Shown here: positions 16,344 through 25,315 of the stretch, in pieces
Layout of the letters: the number at the start of each line of letters is the position of its first letter
How positions within the stretch are numbered: the stretch's first letter is position 1
Source: Streptomyces sp. YIM 130001
Lineage (GTDB): Bacteria > Actinomycetota > Actinomycetes > Streptomycetales > Streptomycetaceae
DNA: 47,767 nt
NCBI RefSeq assembly: GCF_003574445.1
Contig: NZ_KZ984580.1
Coordinates: 1-47,767, forward strand
Reading direction: 5' to 3'
Notes under the pieces: model-generated
Database searches by the model: none
The model's input: only the letters and a program-made list of their open reading frames with translations
Told to the model about the DNA's origin: nothing
Position numbers and translations under genes: made by a program

Positions 16344-17795
16344 TCAGAAGACCGCGAAGTACTCCTGCTGCTCCCAGACAGTGACCCCGCCCGGGTACGG
16401 ATTCCCGGAAGGGCAGGGCAGTTCCTGCCAAGCCCGGTAGCGCGCCAGTTCGCTCTCCTTGAGCCGGATCAGGCACTCCGCCAGCGGCTTGCCGAGCAGC
16501 TCCGCGGCACGGCCGGCCCGGAATGCCGCCAACGACTCCGCGAGATCACCGGGCAACTGCTCCGGCCCGCCCCTGCCGCCACGGCCAGGCTCGCTCATCC
16601 CCTCCAGCCCGGCCGCCAGTTGCGAGGCGATCGCCAGATACGGATTCGCGCAGGGCTCCGCCATCCGGTGCTCCACTCGCACCGCGTCTCCCGTGCCGAC
16701 GGTCCGCAGCAGCGCTCCGCGGCCCCCGAAGCTCTGGTCGGTGATTGCCGGAGCGAGCGGGAAGTCCGGACCGAACCGCCGGTAGCCATTGATGGTCGGG
16801 ACGGAGAGCAGGCAGGTCTCCCGGGCCCGGGCCAGCAGGCCATCGGCGTAGGACCGGCCCGCTTCGGACAGCACATCGGCGCGGTCTTCGGAGGCGAACA
16901 CGCTGCGCCCCGTCGACTCCTCCAGCACCGACTGATGGATGTGCCAGCCGCTGGGGTCGAAGCCCTCGAGGCGAGGAAGCGACATGAACGAGGCGTGGAA
17001 GCCGCGTCGCGCGCACAGCCGTTTCGCGTGGTTGCGCAGGACCAGCACGGCATCGGCCGCGTCCAGGGCGTGCAGCGGGGCAAGCGTGGTCTCGATCTGG
17101 CCTGGCCCGGACTCGTGTTCCATCGTGCGTAGCGGAAGGCCGAGTTCGAGCAGCTGCAGGGCCAGCGCGTCCGTGACAGGGGCGACCGACTCGTAGCAGG
17201 AGTCGAGGTTGAACTGGTAACCGGAGTTCACCGCCTCAACTGCGGGGGCGGGGCCCTGCGTTCCGAAGCCATTTCCCTCATTCCCGGGACTGCCTCCGAG
17301 GAGGCGGGTCAGGTACCACTCGATCTCCACGCCCACGAGCGGTACGAGCCCGCGGTCCGCGTACTGCGCGCAGACCCGGCGGAGCAGAGCCCGGGCCGAG
17401 AGCGGGTACGGGGCGCCGTCGGCGAAGACCTCGTCGCCGAGGCACAACGCGGTCCTGGGACTGGATCCCGGGATCCACCGGAAGCTGAGCGGATCGGGCA
17501 TCACCAGGATGTTGCCCGCGGCGGCATCGGCCAGGCCGAGCTCGGAGAGGTCGCAGATGGCCGGAGCGTGCCCGGAGTCCATGGTGAACGGGCCGGGGCT
17601 GAAGGTCATGCCCTGCCGGAGGGCCTGCCCGAACGCGTGCCGGCTCAGCGTCTTGGACCGGACGAGACCGTGCGGATCACAGAAGGCCAGGCGGACGAGA
17701 TCCGTTTCCTCGAGGCGGGCGTCCAACTCCTCGGCTGCCGACACCTGCCGGCCGGTCCAGGCCGGAGGGAACGCGGTGGGCGCTGCCGGTGCCAT
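16344..17795 (-). CDS. Glutamine synthetase-like amide ligase
   Basis: From the ATG at 17795, a 483-residue protein of the GS family. Such enzymes activate a gamma-carboxylate (classically glutamate) with ATP and attach ammonia or an amine. Metal-site residues can be seen in G-V-E-I-E-W-Y (E157, E159) and M-E-H-E-S-G-P-G-Q-I-E (about 226-235). The G-W-H-I-H-Q-S motif lies at 283-289 and a substrate-arginine region at R-V-E-H-R (373-377), followed by A-N-P-Y-L. It is closer in style to the PuuA/gamma-glutamylamide and GlnA-like ligases of secondary metabolism than to GlnA. The start shares one base with the stop of the ATP-grasp gene (TGATG), implying translational coupling. The two probably build neighbouring amide bonds. 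Confidence 0.87.
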   Translation of the reverse strand: MAPAAPTAFPPAWTGRQVSAAEELDARLEETDLVRLAFCDPHGLVRSKTLSRHAFGQALRQGMTFSPGPFTMDSGHAPAICDLSELGLADAAAGNILVMPDPLSFRWIPGSSPRTALCLGDEVFADGAPYPLSARALLRRVCAQYADRGLVPLVGVEIEWYLTRLLGGSPGNEGNGFGTQGPAPAVEAVNSGYQFNLDSCYESVAPVTDALALQLLELGLPLRTMEHESGPGQIETTLAPLHALDAADAVLVLRNHAKRLCARRGFHASFMSLPRLEGFDPSGWHIHQSVLEESTGRSVFASEDRADVLSEAGRSYADGLLARARETCLLSVPTINGYRRFGPDFPLAPAITDQSFGGRGALLRTVGTGDAVRVEHRMAEPCANPYLAIASQLAAGLEGMSEPGRGGRGGPEQLPGDLAESLAAFRAGRAAELLGKPLAECLIRLKESELARYRAWQELPCPSGNPYPGGVTVWEQQEYFAVF

Positions 17796-19096
17796 CAGCC
17801 GGCCACGGCCTGCCGGCCCGAGGGCTGTTCCAGGACGATGGCCCGGCTCGCCCAGTCCACCAGCCGGTCTATCTCCTCCGGTAGCGCCGTATAGCTGTCC
17901 GCGGTGACGGTGGCCTCGCCAAGGGCGTCCGTCCAGTGGGCCTGGGTGGGCAGGACGGTGCCGGGCACAACATCCGGTCGCAGCTTCAGATCGACCACGG
18001 AGGGGAGCGTGCAGCTGCTGTCCACGCTGCGGATCCGCCCCGAGCGGTAAGGCAGATTCACCCCGGCGCAAGGCCAGAATCCGGAGGCGCCCCGGTAGCC
18101 GATACGGGCGGGGTCGACGCCGGTGAGCAGCGCCAGCCAGACGCCGTCGGGGTGTGCGCCGGTGGAGGCGACCGCGTTGGACAGGACGGCGAATCCGCCG
18201 GTCCGCGAGGCGATCTCATTGACGTACAGCTCGCCCTTCGGGCTCACCCAGACCTCGGCATGGAAGGAAAAGGTCTCCGGGGAGGGCAGCGCCTCGATCA
18301 CATCCCGGACGAAACCGCGGAGTACGGAGCCCCGTTCGGAATCCGGATCGATCATCCGGCTCCCGAAGACCGAGCTCAAAGACTCGTCGAGGGGCCGGCC
18401 GGTACCGAAGCCGTAGTACTCGGAGGTCAGCATGTAGTAGGGGCGGCCCTGGTGCCAGATGCCGTCCACATGGCACATCTGGTAGCCGGTGAACGGCTCC
18501 AGCACGTAGTGCGCCGGGGCGTCGATCGGCAGCCGTGCGAAGCAGCGCTGCGCGGCTTCCAGGGCGGTGGCGTCGTCTTTGATGAAGTCGATGTTCTCCG
18601 CACCCCGGTCATACCGGGGCTTGAGCACCGCGGGCATGCCGGTGCGGGACAGCTCCGACCAGTAGTCCACGGCATCGTCGACCCCGCGCGCGGACCAGGC
18701 CGCCACCCCCTTGGCCGCCAGAACGGCCTTCATCTGCAGCTTGTCGCGGTACGCGAGGGCGCTGACGGTGTCCTGTCCTGGCACGTCGTACGCCTCGCGC
18801 AGCCGCGCGGCGCGGATGATGTCCCCCTCGCGCGGAGCGAAGAGAAGGTCGAAGTCCTCCTGCTCCAGCAGTTCCATGGCGCGTCGCTCCAGCCCGCCCC
18901 TGGCGTAGAAGTCGGGCACCTCTTCGAGCATGCGTATCGACGGCGGGAGCTCGTCCGGCAGCCCGGCGCGTACCCCCTCCCTGGTCAGAATCCACAGTTC
19001 GGCGTTGCCATGCTCCCGAGCGACGCGGGTATAGCTGTCGATCGCCTCCGCATTCAGATGCAGGGCTTGCATGGCCTCCAGGATCAGGATCTTCAT
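17795..19096 (-). CDS. ATP-grasp carboxylate-amine ligase
   Basis: A 433-residue ATP-grasp enzyme. After a Rossmann-like N-terminal domain (M-K-I-L-I-L-E-A), the core shows V-P-G-Q-D-T-V-S-A-L-A-Y-R-D-K, the nucleotide-binding A-V-L-K-P-R-Y-D-R-G, Y-V-L-E-P-F-T-G-Y and the Mg-site L-Y-V-N-E-I-A-S-R-T-G-G. It would form an amide between a carboxylic acid and an amine with ATP cleaved to ADP. I chose the ATG at 19096 because of a GGAG site six bases upstream; a GTG at 19120 overlapping the permease stop is an alternative. It is embedded between ABC transporter genes and a GS-like ligase, so ligation and export are co-expressed. Confidence 0.85.
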   Translation of the reverse strand: MKILILEAMQALHLNAEAIDSYTRVAREHGNAELWILTREGVRAGLPDELPPSIRMLEEVPDFYARGGLERRAMELLEQEDFDLLFAPREGDIIRAARLREAYDVPGQDTVSALAYRDKLQMKAVLAAKGVAAWSARGVDDAVDYWSELSRTGMPAVLKPRYDRGAENIDFIKDDATALEAAQRCFARLPIDAPAHYVLEPFTGYQMCHVDGIWHQGRPYYMLTSEYYGFGTGRPLDESLSSVFGSRMIDPDSERGSVLRGFVRDVIEALPSPETFSFHAEVWVSPKGELYVNEIASRTGGFAVLSNAVASTGAHPDGVWLALLTGVDPARIGYRGASGFWPCAGVNLPYRSGRIRSVDSSCTLPSVVDLKLRPDVVPGTVLPTQAHWTDALGEATVTADSYTALPEEIDRLVDWASRAIVLEQPSGRQAVAG

Positions 19097-19116
19097 GGTG
19101 TTCTCCAAAGCAGCGC

Positions 19117-19890
19117 TCACTTGATGAGCAGTCGGTCGATCCGGCGGGCCGCCACCGTCATGGCCAGCGCGATGACGGCGACCAGGTAGCAGGCGTGCCC
19201 GGCGTCGCCTGCTGAGACGTCACCGAGGCAGACGGAGCGGATCAGTTCGTTGGCGTGGTGGAGCGGGGTCAGCTCGGCGAGCAGCCGCAGGGGCTGGGGG
19301 TAGGACGAGACGGGGAAGAAGGTGCCCGAGAAGAAGAACATCGCGGTCTGCCCCAGCGTGACCAGCTCCATGTCCTGCCAGCTGCGCATGAAGGTGGTCA
19401 CGGCCACGCCGAGAGCAGCGAACGCGAAGCCGGTGAGCATCGTGACCGGCAGTGCGGCGAGTGCGGCGCCGGGCGAGCGGATGAGGTCGGCGGCTAGCAG
19501 CACGCCGACGAAGCTCAGGGAATACAGGAAGCCGCGCAGCTGGGCCCAGACGATCTCTCCGGTGATGACGCCGCGGATGGTCAGGGGGGTGGTCAGCATG
19601 GAGTCGTACAGCCGGCGGTAGCGCAGCTTCCAGAACACATTCACCGTGGCGTCGTACAGGGCCCCGTTCATGGCGCTCACGGCGAGCAGCGCCGGAGCCA
19701 GGAAGACGGGGAAGTCCACGACCGTCCCGTCGCCGAGGGACACCGGCGCCAGCAGTGCACCCACGCCCAGCCCGACGGCGAGCAGATAGAGCACCGGCTC
19801 GAGGAAGCCGGAGAGCATGACCAGCCAGATGCGCCGGGCCACGAGAGCGTTGCGCTCCAGGGTGGCACGGACCGAGTGGATCGCGATCAT
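19117..19890 (-). CDS. ABC-2 type permease (NodJ/DrrB-like), second subunit
   Basis: A 257-residue membrane protein with six hydrophobic segments and the ABC-2 permease pattern (G-F-L-E-P-V-L-Y-L, then near the end F-F-S-G-T-F-F-P-V-S). It starts at the ATG at 19890, overlapping the first permease by four bases. It is similar in size and layout to that permease, so the two likely form a heterodimeric pore powered by the upstream ATPase. Export of a lipid-like or glycosylated small molecule is the usual job of this class. Confidence 0.85.
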   Translation of the reverse strand: MIAIHSVRATLERNALVARRIWLVMLSGFLEPVLYLLAVGLGVGALLAPVSLGDGTVVDFPVFLAPALLAVSAMNGALYDATVNVFWKLRYRRLYDSMLTTPLTIRGVITGEIVWAQLRGFLYSLSFVGVLLAADLIRSPGAALAALPVTMLTGFAFAALGVAVTTFMRSWQDMELVTLGQTAMFFFSGTFFPVSSYPQPLRLLAELTPLHHANELIRSVCLGDVSAGDAGHACYLVAVIALAMTVAARRIDRLLIK

Positions 19891-20672
19891 ACTGCCAGCC
19901 TCCTGCGGTAGACCCTGCAGGCCATCGCGAAGCCGATCACCAGCCAGGCGGCCGGCACGATCAGGTGGAGCAGCGCCGAGCCGGTGATGGTTCCGGTGAC
20001 CAGCGCGCGGCAGAGCTCGGTGCTGTGCGCGAGCGGTCCGGCCATGACGAGCCACTGCAGGGGCTCCGGCATCAGGTGGACGGGGTAGAAGGTGCCCGAG
20101 AACAGAAACGCGGGCAGGATCGCGAACCGCAGCACCACGGTGAGCGAGGCGTCCTTGCCGGTCCAGGCGGAGAATGCGGCGACGGGGGCGGCGCAGGCCA
20201 GCCCGGTCAGCAGGGCGATGAGTATCGCGAACGGCGCCCACAGCGAGGTGGCGACGCCGAAGGCCACCAGGTAGCCGAAGAAGACGGTGGCGGTGAGGAA
20301 GACCTGCAGACCGATGAAGAGCAGGTGTCCGGCGCATACTTCGGCAGTGCCGAGAGGCGAGTGGAGCATCGACTGATAGATGTTCCCCTGTCGGCCGCTG
20401 ATCGCCCCATGGACCGGATAGGTAGCCATGATCGCGGCGGTCTGCATGGACACCGCCGCGAGCAGTCCGGGCCCCACGAAGCTCAGGTAGTCGGGAGAAC
20501 CGCCGCCCAGCGCGGCAACGGCGCCATCGTCGAGCCGGGACCCGACGCCCACACCCATGGCCGAGAGATAGAGCAGCGGCATCAGGAACGAACTGACTAG
20601 AGTGCCGCGCCAGGTCCGCTGGTATTGCACCACCCAGTGCTCGCAGGAGCGCAGCACATTCGCACCGGCCAT
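19887..20672 (-). CDS. ABC-2 type permease (NodJ/DrrB-like), first subunit
   Basis: A 261-residue membrane protein with six predicted helices, starting at the ATG at 20672 that shares one base with the ATPase stop codon. The closing segment F-L-F-S-G-T-F-Y-P-V-H is typical of the ABC-2 family and is matched in the second permease. Both coupling junctions (TGATG and ATGA) indicate fixed stoichiometry with the ATPase and second permease. It is probably the efflux and self-resistance channel of the cluster. Confidence 0.85.
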   Translation of the reverse strand: MAGANVLRSCEHWVVQYQRTWRGTLVSSFLMPLLYLSAMGVGVGSRLDDGAVAALGGGSPDYLSFVGPGLLAAVSMQTAAIMATYPVHGAISGRQGNIYQSMLHSPLGTAEVCAGHLLFIGLQVFLTATVFFGYLVAFGVATSLWAPFAILIALLTGLACAAPVAAFSAWTGKDASLTVVLRFAILPAFLFSGTFYPVHLMPEPLQWLVMAGPLAHSTELCRALVTGTITGSALLHLIVPAAWLVIGFAMACRVYRRRLAV

Positions 20673-21616
20673 CAGTCCACCAATGCCCGTCCGGTGAGGG
20701 TCAGATAGACGTCCTCCAGCGATCCGCGCCGTACCAGAGCGCCCGTCAGCCGTATGCCTATGCCGTGCACGGCTCCAAGAGCCGCGTCGCCGTCGTCGAC
20801 GTACAGCAGCAGCCGGTCGGGCAGGGCCTCCAGCCGCGTGGTGAGCCGGGAGGCCTTCTCCACCAGCTGGTCGCGGTCCGCGTCTGCGCACCGGACCTCG
20901 AGCACCTCACGGGTCGCATGCCGGGCGATCAGCTCGGCCGGGGTCCCTTCGGCCACGATCCGGCCCCGGTCCATCACCATCAGCCGGTCGCAGAGCTGCT
21001 CGGCTTCGTCCATGTAGTGGGTGGTGAGAACCTGGGTCACATCCCGCTGCTTCAGCTGGAACAGCCGCTCCCACACCAGGTGCCGCGCCGCGGGGTCGAG
21101 CCCGGTGGTGGGTTCGTCCAGCAGGAGAATCTCCGGCTCGTTGATGAGTGCGCGGGCGATGGTCAGCCGCCGCCGCATGCCGCCGGAAAGGGCCTCCACC
21201 TTGGCCGAGGCCCGGTCGGCGAGCTGAATGAAGTCCAGTAGCTTACTTCTGCGTTCGCGTATGTCCGCACGGGAAATCCCGAAGTAGCGGCCGTAGACAT
21301 AGAGGTTCTCACCGACGGTCAGCTCGGTGTCCAGAGCGTCCTCCTGGGGCACCACGCCGAGGCGGGCCCTGATGGCCGACCCATGCTTCTGGGCGGACAT
21401 CCCGAAGATACTCAAGGAGCCTTCTGTAGGTGGCGATACGCAGCTGATCATCCGCATGGTGGAGGACTTTCCGGCACCATTCGGCCCGAGAAATCCGACG
21501 GTTTCGCCGGGGTCAACCTCGAAGCTGGTGCCGGCGACCGAAGTGAAGTCGCCGTATTTCTTTGTCAGTCCCCGGGCCCGGACAAGTGCCTCATCAGCAG
21601 ATGACGCAGCCGGCAT
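20672..21616 (-). CDS. ABC transporter ATPase (NodI/DrrA-like)
   Basis: A 314-residue ATPase with Walker A G-P-N-G-A-G-K-S (44-51), signature L-S-G-G-M (143-147), Walker B I-L-L-L-D-E-P (163-169) and switch histidine H200. The stretch around N-L-Y-V-Y-G-R-Y-F-G resembles NodI of lipo-oligosaccharide export and DrrA of daunorubicin resistance. The C-terminal 90 residues form the extra domain usual in that group. The start at 21616 has a GAGGGGAG site. It heads an overlapping five-gene operon (ATPase, two permeases, ATP-grasp, GS-like). It drives export of the product or an intermediate. Confidence 0.9.
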   Translation of the reverse strand: MPAASSADEALVRARGLTKKYGDFTSVAGTSFEVDPGETVGFLGPNGAGKSSTMRMISCVSPPTEGSLSIFGMSAQKHGSAIRARLGVVPQEDALDTELTVGENLYVYGRYFGISRADIRERRSKLLDFIQLADRASAKVEALSGGMRRRLTIARALINEPEILLLDEPTTGLDPAARHLVWERLFQLKQRDVTQVLTTHYMDEAEQLCDRLMVMDRGRIVAEGTPAELIARHATREVLEVRCADADRDQLVEKASRLTTRLEALPDRLLLYVDDGDAALGAVHGIGIRLTGALVRRGSLEDVYLTLTGRALVD

Positions 21617-21752
21617 GGCACGCTCCCCTCATTTCTTGTCGCACGCGGGCCGCCAAGAGGCGACTGGCCCTAATACGCAAAGTGGCAGGGTCAGTTGAAT
21701 TCGGTCAAGGCGCCGGCTGTTCAACTCATCTCCGTGGCCGAACGCCGTCAGC

Positions 21753-21781
21753 GTTCAGCTGCCGGTGTTCCGCAGCTGAAC
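21753..21781 (-). terminator. Hairpin after the DesII-like gene
   Basis: A 10-base perfect stem (21753-21762 with 21772-21781) with a 9-base loop starts six bases after the radical SAM stop codon on the minus strand. No T-run follows. It may terminate or attenuate transcription between the sugar genes and the ABC/ligase operon, which lie on the same strand. Confidence 0.5.
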
Positions 21782-21786
21782 ATGCT

Positions 21787-23253
21787 TCACCGGAGGAAGC
21801 CCCGGGCGTCCGCCCATCCGGCGGCCAGGTCGGATTCGGCCTGGTTCAGCCGGGCTGTGACCACCTGGTCGAAGCCGTCCAGGAAGAAGTGATCATCGGG
21901 CGCCGGCTCCACCCGCGCACCACTGGTCACGTACTCGTCGACCACCTGGGCCAGCGTGCTGCCCGGACCGACCCGGCCGGCGATGTATCGATGCGCACCC
22001 GCCAGGCCGGGGAACCCGGCCTCCCGGTAGAGATAGACGTCACCGCGAAGATCGATCTGCACCGATGCCTGCGGGTGCGCGGTCGGCCGCATCTCCTGGG
22101 GCGTGACCCGGATCAGCTCGGCTTCAGCGCCGGTGCGCAGGGTCTGCAGCGCGTACCCGTAGTCGATGTCGAGGAACGGGGTGCGGGCCGCCGCCTTCTC
22201 CGCGAAAGCGGCCAGGGCGTCCCGCAGCCCAGCGCGTTCCGCGGCGGAGACTTTGCCGTCGGGTCGGCCGCTGTAGTCCTCGCGCAGGTTCAGGAAGTCC
22301 ACCGGGCACCCGGGGGCGGCACGGTCGAGTTCGGCGATGAAGTCGACGAGCCGGAGCAGCCGGTCCGCCCGTCCCGGCAGCACGAGGTAGCTCAGGCCGA
22401 GTCGTATCGGGGCTCCACTGGCGGCGCGCAGCCTCTGGAACTGCAGAAGGTTCTCGCGCACCCGGCTGAATCCGGGCTTGCCGGTGGTCGCGCAGTACTC
22501 ATCGTCGTCGAGCCCGTAGAGCGAGGTGCGGATCGCGTCCAGTTCCCGCAGGCCGGGTTGGCGTTGCCAGGTCTGTTCGGTTAGCGCGAAGGCGTTGGTG
22601 TACAGGGTGAGCCGGAAGCCGCGAGCGGCGGCCCGGGCCACAAGCCCGCCCAGCTCCGGGTTGGTGAGCGGCTCGAGCCCTCCGGAGATGTACATCGCAT
22701 ACGGGTTGTCGGTGGGCATCTCGTCGATGACCGAGGCGAACATGGCGTTGCCCGTCTCCAGCTCCGAGCTCCGGTAGCGGGCACCGGTGACACGGACGCA
22801 GAAGTGGCAGCGGAACATGCACGTCGGGCCCGGATAGAGCGCGACGATCCGGGGAAGCACCGGCCGCTTCTCCAGCACGGCGTCAAATACGCCGTGCGAC
22901 TCCAGCGGCAGGATGGTGTTTCCCCAGTACTTTCCCGCTGGCCCGTTCAGTACGGCTGAGCGGAGTGCGGGCACACTGGCAAAGCTCTTCAGGAGCGTGC
23001 GGAACTCCGCCCGTCCGGCGCCCAGTTCCCGACGGGCATCCTCGAGAGGTGTGAACGGGGCATTCCCGAAGCGGCGGGCCAGCCGGATGAGCTGTTCCGC
23101 CTGCCGGACGGAGCCGCCGACCGCGTCCGGCGCGGTGCGGATGAGCTCGGCGGCTGCGGCGGCAACGCCGGCTCCGGGCATCGCACAGCGCTCGACGGCC
23201 CCGGCCGCAGGTGCGGTGGCCAAGGCGTCCGAAGTGGTCACGCCGATGGTCAT
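21787..23253 (-). CDS. Radical SAM sugar deaminase (DesII-like)
   Basis: A 488-residue radical SAM enzyme starting at the ATG at 23253 (GGAGGGG site). The [4Fe-4S] motif is C145-x3-C149-x2-C152 in C-M-F-R-C-H-F-C, and the surrounding segment V-R-V-T-G-A-R-Y is characteristic of DesII. Length matches DesII (about 485). DesII converts TDP-4-amino-4,6-dideoxyglucose to the 3-keto-4,6-dideoxy sugar by radical loss of ammonia, achieving C4 deoxygenation in desosamine. The gene follows a DesI-like aminotransferase gene by two bases, the expected preceding step. Because a pentose-forming route is encoded 7 kb away, the real substrate may be an NDP-4-amino-4-deoxypentose. That is a hypothesis. Confidence 0.88.
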   Translation of the reverse strand: MTIGVTTSDALATAPAAGAVERCAMPGAGVAAAAAELIRTAPDAVGGSVRQAEQLIRLARRFGNAPFTPLEDARRELGAGRAEFRTLLKSFASVPALRSAVLNGPAGKYWGNTILPLESHGVFDAVLEKRPVLPRIVALYPGPTCMFRCHFCVRVTGARYRSSELETGNAMFASVIDEMPTDNPYAMYISGGLEPLTNPELGGLVARAAARGFRLTLYTNAFALTEQTWQRQPGLRELDAIRTSLYGLDDDEYCATTGKPGFSRVRENLLQFQRLRAASGAPIRLGLSYLVLPGRADRLLRLVDFIAELDRAAPGCPVDFLNLREDYSGRPDGKVSAAERAGLRDALAAFAEKAAARTPFLDIDYGYALQTLRTGAEAELIRVTPQEMRPTAHPQASVQIDLRGDVYLYREAGFPGLAGAHRYIAGRVGPGSTLAQVVDEYVTSGARVEPAPDDHFFLDGFDQVVTARLNQAESDLAAGWADARGFLR

Positions 23254-23255
23254 GA

Positions 23256-24467
23256 CTACTGCCCCTCCGCTAGCGCCTGTTCGCGACGGCGGTCCGTCAG
23301 CCCCGGGCCGTGTGCCACCGCGAACCGTACGAGGGCGCACAGCCGGCGAATGCTCTCCGCGGAGACGGTGGACCCGGTGGGCAGGGAGAGCGTGCGCGAC
23401 GCCAGGGCCTCGGTGCGCGGCAACTCGTAGGACGCCTGCGAGCGATACGGCTCGAGCTGGTGGCAGGGCGGGACGCCGATGGGCGGGGCCACCAGGGCGT
23501 TCTCGGCCCGGAGCAGCTCGAGCAGCAGGTCGCGTCCGATGCCCGCCTTGGTCTTGTCCACTTCCGCGATCACATACTGGTGGTTGCTCCGCTCCTGCTC
23601 GCCGCAGGGCCGGATGGTGACGCCCGGCACGCCGGCGAGCTCGGCGCGGTAGCGCTCATAGCGCGAACGGTTGCCCGCCGCTACGGCTTCGTACGCATCG
23701 AGGGAGGTCAGCCCCATCGCGGCGGCGGCCTCACTCATCTTGGCGTTGGTGCCACCCGCCGGGCTGCCGCCCTCGAGGCCCTTGCCGAAGTTGCCGAGTG
23801 CTCGCGCGCGGGCGGCAAGTTCACCGTCGTCGGTGACGAGAGCGCCGCCCTCGAAGGCGCCGACCACCTTGGTGGTGTGGAAGCTGAATGCCGTGGCCGC
23901 ACCGAAGCCGCCAACTGGTCTGCCGTCCGCCGAACAGCCCAGGGCATGGGCCGCGTCGAAGAACAGCCACAGGCCGTGATCCGCCGCGATCTTCTCGAGT
24001 TCGGCCGCGGCGCACGGGTTTCCCCAGAGATGCACGCCGATGATCGCGGCGGTTCTGGCGGTGATGGCATCGCTGACCCGGGCCGGGTCGAGCTGCCCCG
24101 TGCGCTCGTCGACGTCGCAGAACACGGGGGTGAGGCCGAGCCAGCGCACCGCATGCGCCGTCGCGACGAAGGTCAGCGAGGGCATGATCACTTCGCCGGA
24201 GAGCTCCGCCGCCCGTACCAGCAGCTGCAGCGCACTCGTGCCGCTGCTGGTGGCCACACAGTGCCGGGTACCGGCCAGCTCCGCGATCCGCGCCTCGAAC
24301 TCGCAGGTGAGCGGCCCGCCGTTCGAGAGCCATTGGTTGTCCAGCGCCCAGTTCAGTCGCTCGAAGAGACGAGTGCGGTCCACGGGAGTGGGACGCCCCA
24401 CGGCGACAGGCTGCAAGAAGGCGGGCGGACCGCCGAAGAGCGCGAGATCGCCCGGGGTCCGCTTCAT
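23256..24467 (-). CDS. PLP-dependent NDP-4-ketosugar 4-aminotransferase (DesI-like)
   Basis: A 403-residue fold-type I DegT/DnrJ/EryC1 aminotransferase. The PLP lysine is K200 in A-F-S-F-H-T-T-K, with aspartate D171 in F-F-D-A-A-H, and the following V-V-G-A-F-E-G-G resembles DesI. DesI puts an amino group on C4 of a 4-keto nucleotide sugar using glutamate. It overlaps the N-methyltransferase stop by four bases (ATGA) and is followed two bases later by the DesII-like gene, so the order methyltransferase-DesI-DesII is one operon. No 4,6-dehydratase is in the window. The 4-keto sugar may come from the decarboxylase-like SDR at 30.5-31.4 kb or from a chromosomal RmlB. Confidence 0.88.
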   Translation of the reverse strand: MKRTPGDLALFGGPPAFLQPVAVGRPTPVDRTRLFERLNWALDNQWLSNGGPLTCEFEARIAELAGTRHCVATSSGTSALQLLVRAAELSGEVIMPSLTFVATAHAVRWLGLTPVFCDVDERTGQLDPARVSDAITARTAAIIGVHLWGNPCAAAELEKIAADHGLWLFFDAAHALGCSADGRPVGGFGAATAFSFHTTKVVGAFEGGALVTDDGELAARARALGNFGKGLEGGSPAGGTNAKMSEAAAAMGLTSLDAYEAVAAGNRSRYERYRAELAGVPGVTIRPCGEQERSNHQYVIAEVDKTKAGIGRDLLLELLRAENALVAPPIGVPPCHQLEPYRSQASYELPRTEALASRTLSLPTGSTVSAESIRRLCALVRFAVAHGPGLTDRRREQALAEGQ

Positions 24468-25180
24468 GACCGGGTGCCCACGAACAGCCCGCGGCCGAGC
24501 GAGCCGCCGTCGTCGAGGTACTCGACCTGGCAGCCTGCGGCGCGGAAGGCTCCCTCGTACTCGTCGCGCTCGAAGAGCGTCAGCGGATAGTCGTCAGTGA
24601 TGTGCCACAGGCCCTCATCACGGTCCGACACGGCGAAGTGGACGGTCACCCGCGTCTCGTTGCCCTCCCTGGTCGTACGGGAGAGGCGGGCGACGGACCG
24701 GCCTTCCTCGGTGACGACCGCGCCTCCCACATACCCCTCCAGGAAGGTTTCCGGGAACCACCAGGGCTCGACGACGATGACGCCGCCGGGCTCGACATGA
24801 CGGGCGAAGCACTTCAGTGCGGACTGCAGTCCCTCCACCGTCCCGACGTGGCCGATGGAACTGCCCAGACAGGTCGCCACGGAAAAGGAGCGCTCCAGGG
24901 AGAAGTCCCGCATGTCCCCCTCGTGCAGGGGAACTCCGGGGAGCTGGCGCCGGGCGACTCCCAGCATGCCGGCGGAAAGCTCCACGCCCTCCACGTGCCC
25001 GTACAGATTCCGGAGCGATTCCAGGTGCCTGCCGGAGCCGCATGCCACATCGAGCAGGGAGGAAGCCTCCGGAAATCTCTCACTGATCAATTTGGAGAGC
25101 TCTTCGGCCTCAGCCCCATAGTCCTTTCCGGTGCGTTCGTAGAATGCGGCATAGATTTCAGCGAATTTATCGTCGTACAC
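24464..25180 (-). CDS. Sugar N,N-dimethyltransferase (DesVI-like), copy 1
   Basis: From the GTG at 25180 (GAGG site), a 238-residue SAM methyltransferase. Motif I is S-S-L-L-D-V-A-C-G-S-G, followed by V-E-G-V-E-L-S-A-G-M-L and the family marker V-V-E-P-W-W-F-P. These match DesVI/TylM1, which twice methylate the 3-amino group of NDP-amino sugars. It is first in an operon with DesI- and DesII-like genes. A close paralog lies 3.1 kb away in inverted orientation; the two share long identical stretches. One likely methylates the sugar amine, and the other the same or another amine. Confidence 0.87.
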   Translation of the reverse strand: MYDDKFAEIYAAFYERTGKDYGAEAEELSKLISERFPEASSLLDVACGSGRHLESLRNLYGHVEGVELSAGMLGVARRQLPGVPLHEGDMRDFSLERSFSVATCLGSSIGHVGTVEGLQSALKCFARHVEPGGVIVVEPWWFPETFLEGYVGGAVVTEEGRSVARLSRTTREGNETRVTVHFAVSDRDEGLWHITDDYPLTLFERDEYEGAFRAAGCQVEYLDDGGSLGRGLFVGTRS

Positions 25181-25315
25181 GTGTACACCTCGCTGACCGT
25201 TTGCGCGTACTCGGCCATTCCTGTGGTTCCTGGCAGCACCTGACAGTGGCATCCCCGTATTGAAACCGGCATCTCCAGGATTGCGATCCTGCGGTGCCTG
25301 ACGAAGAGGGACTGC

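Noticed and set aside
21787..23253. SPASM-type peptide-modifying radical SAM enzyme
   Set aside because: The segment around the cysteine motif and the length match DesII, and it directly follows a DesI-like gene.
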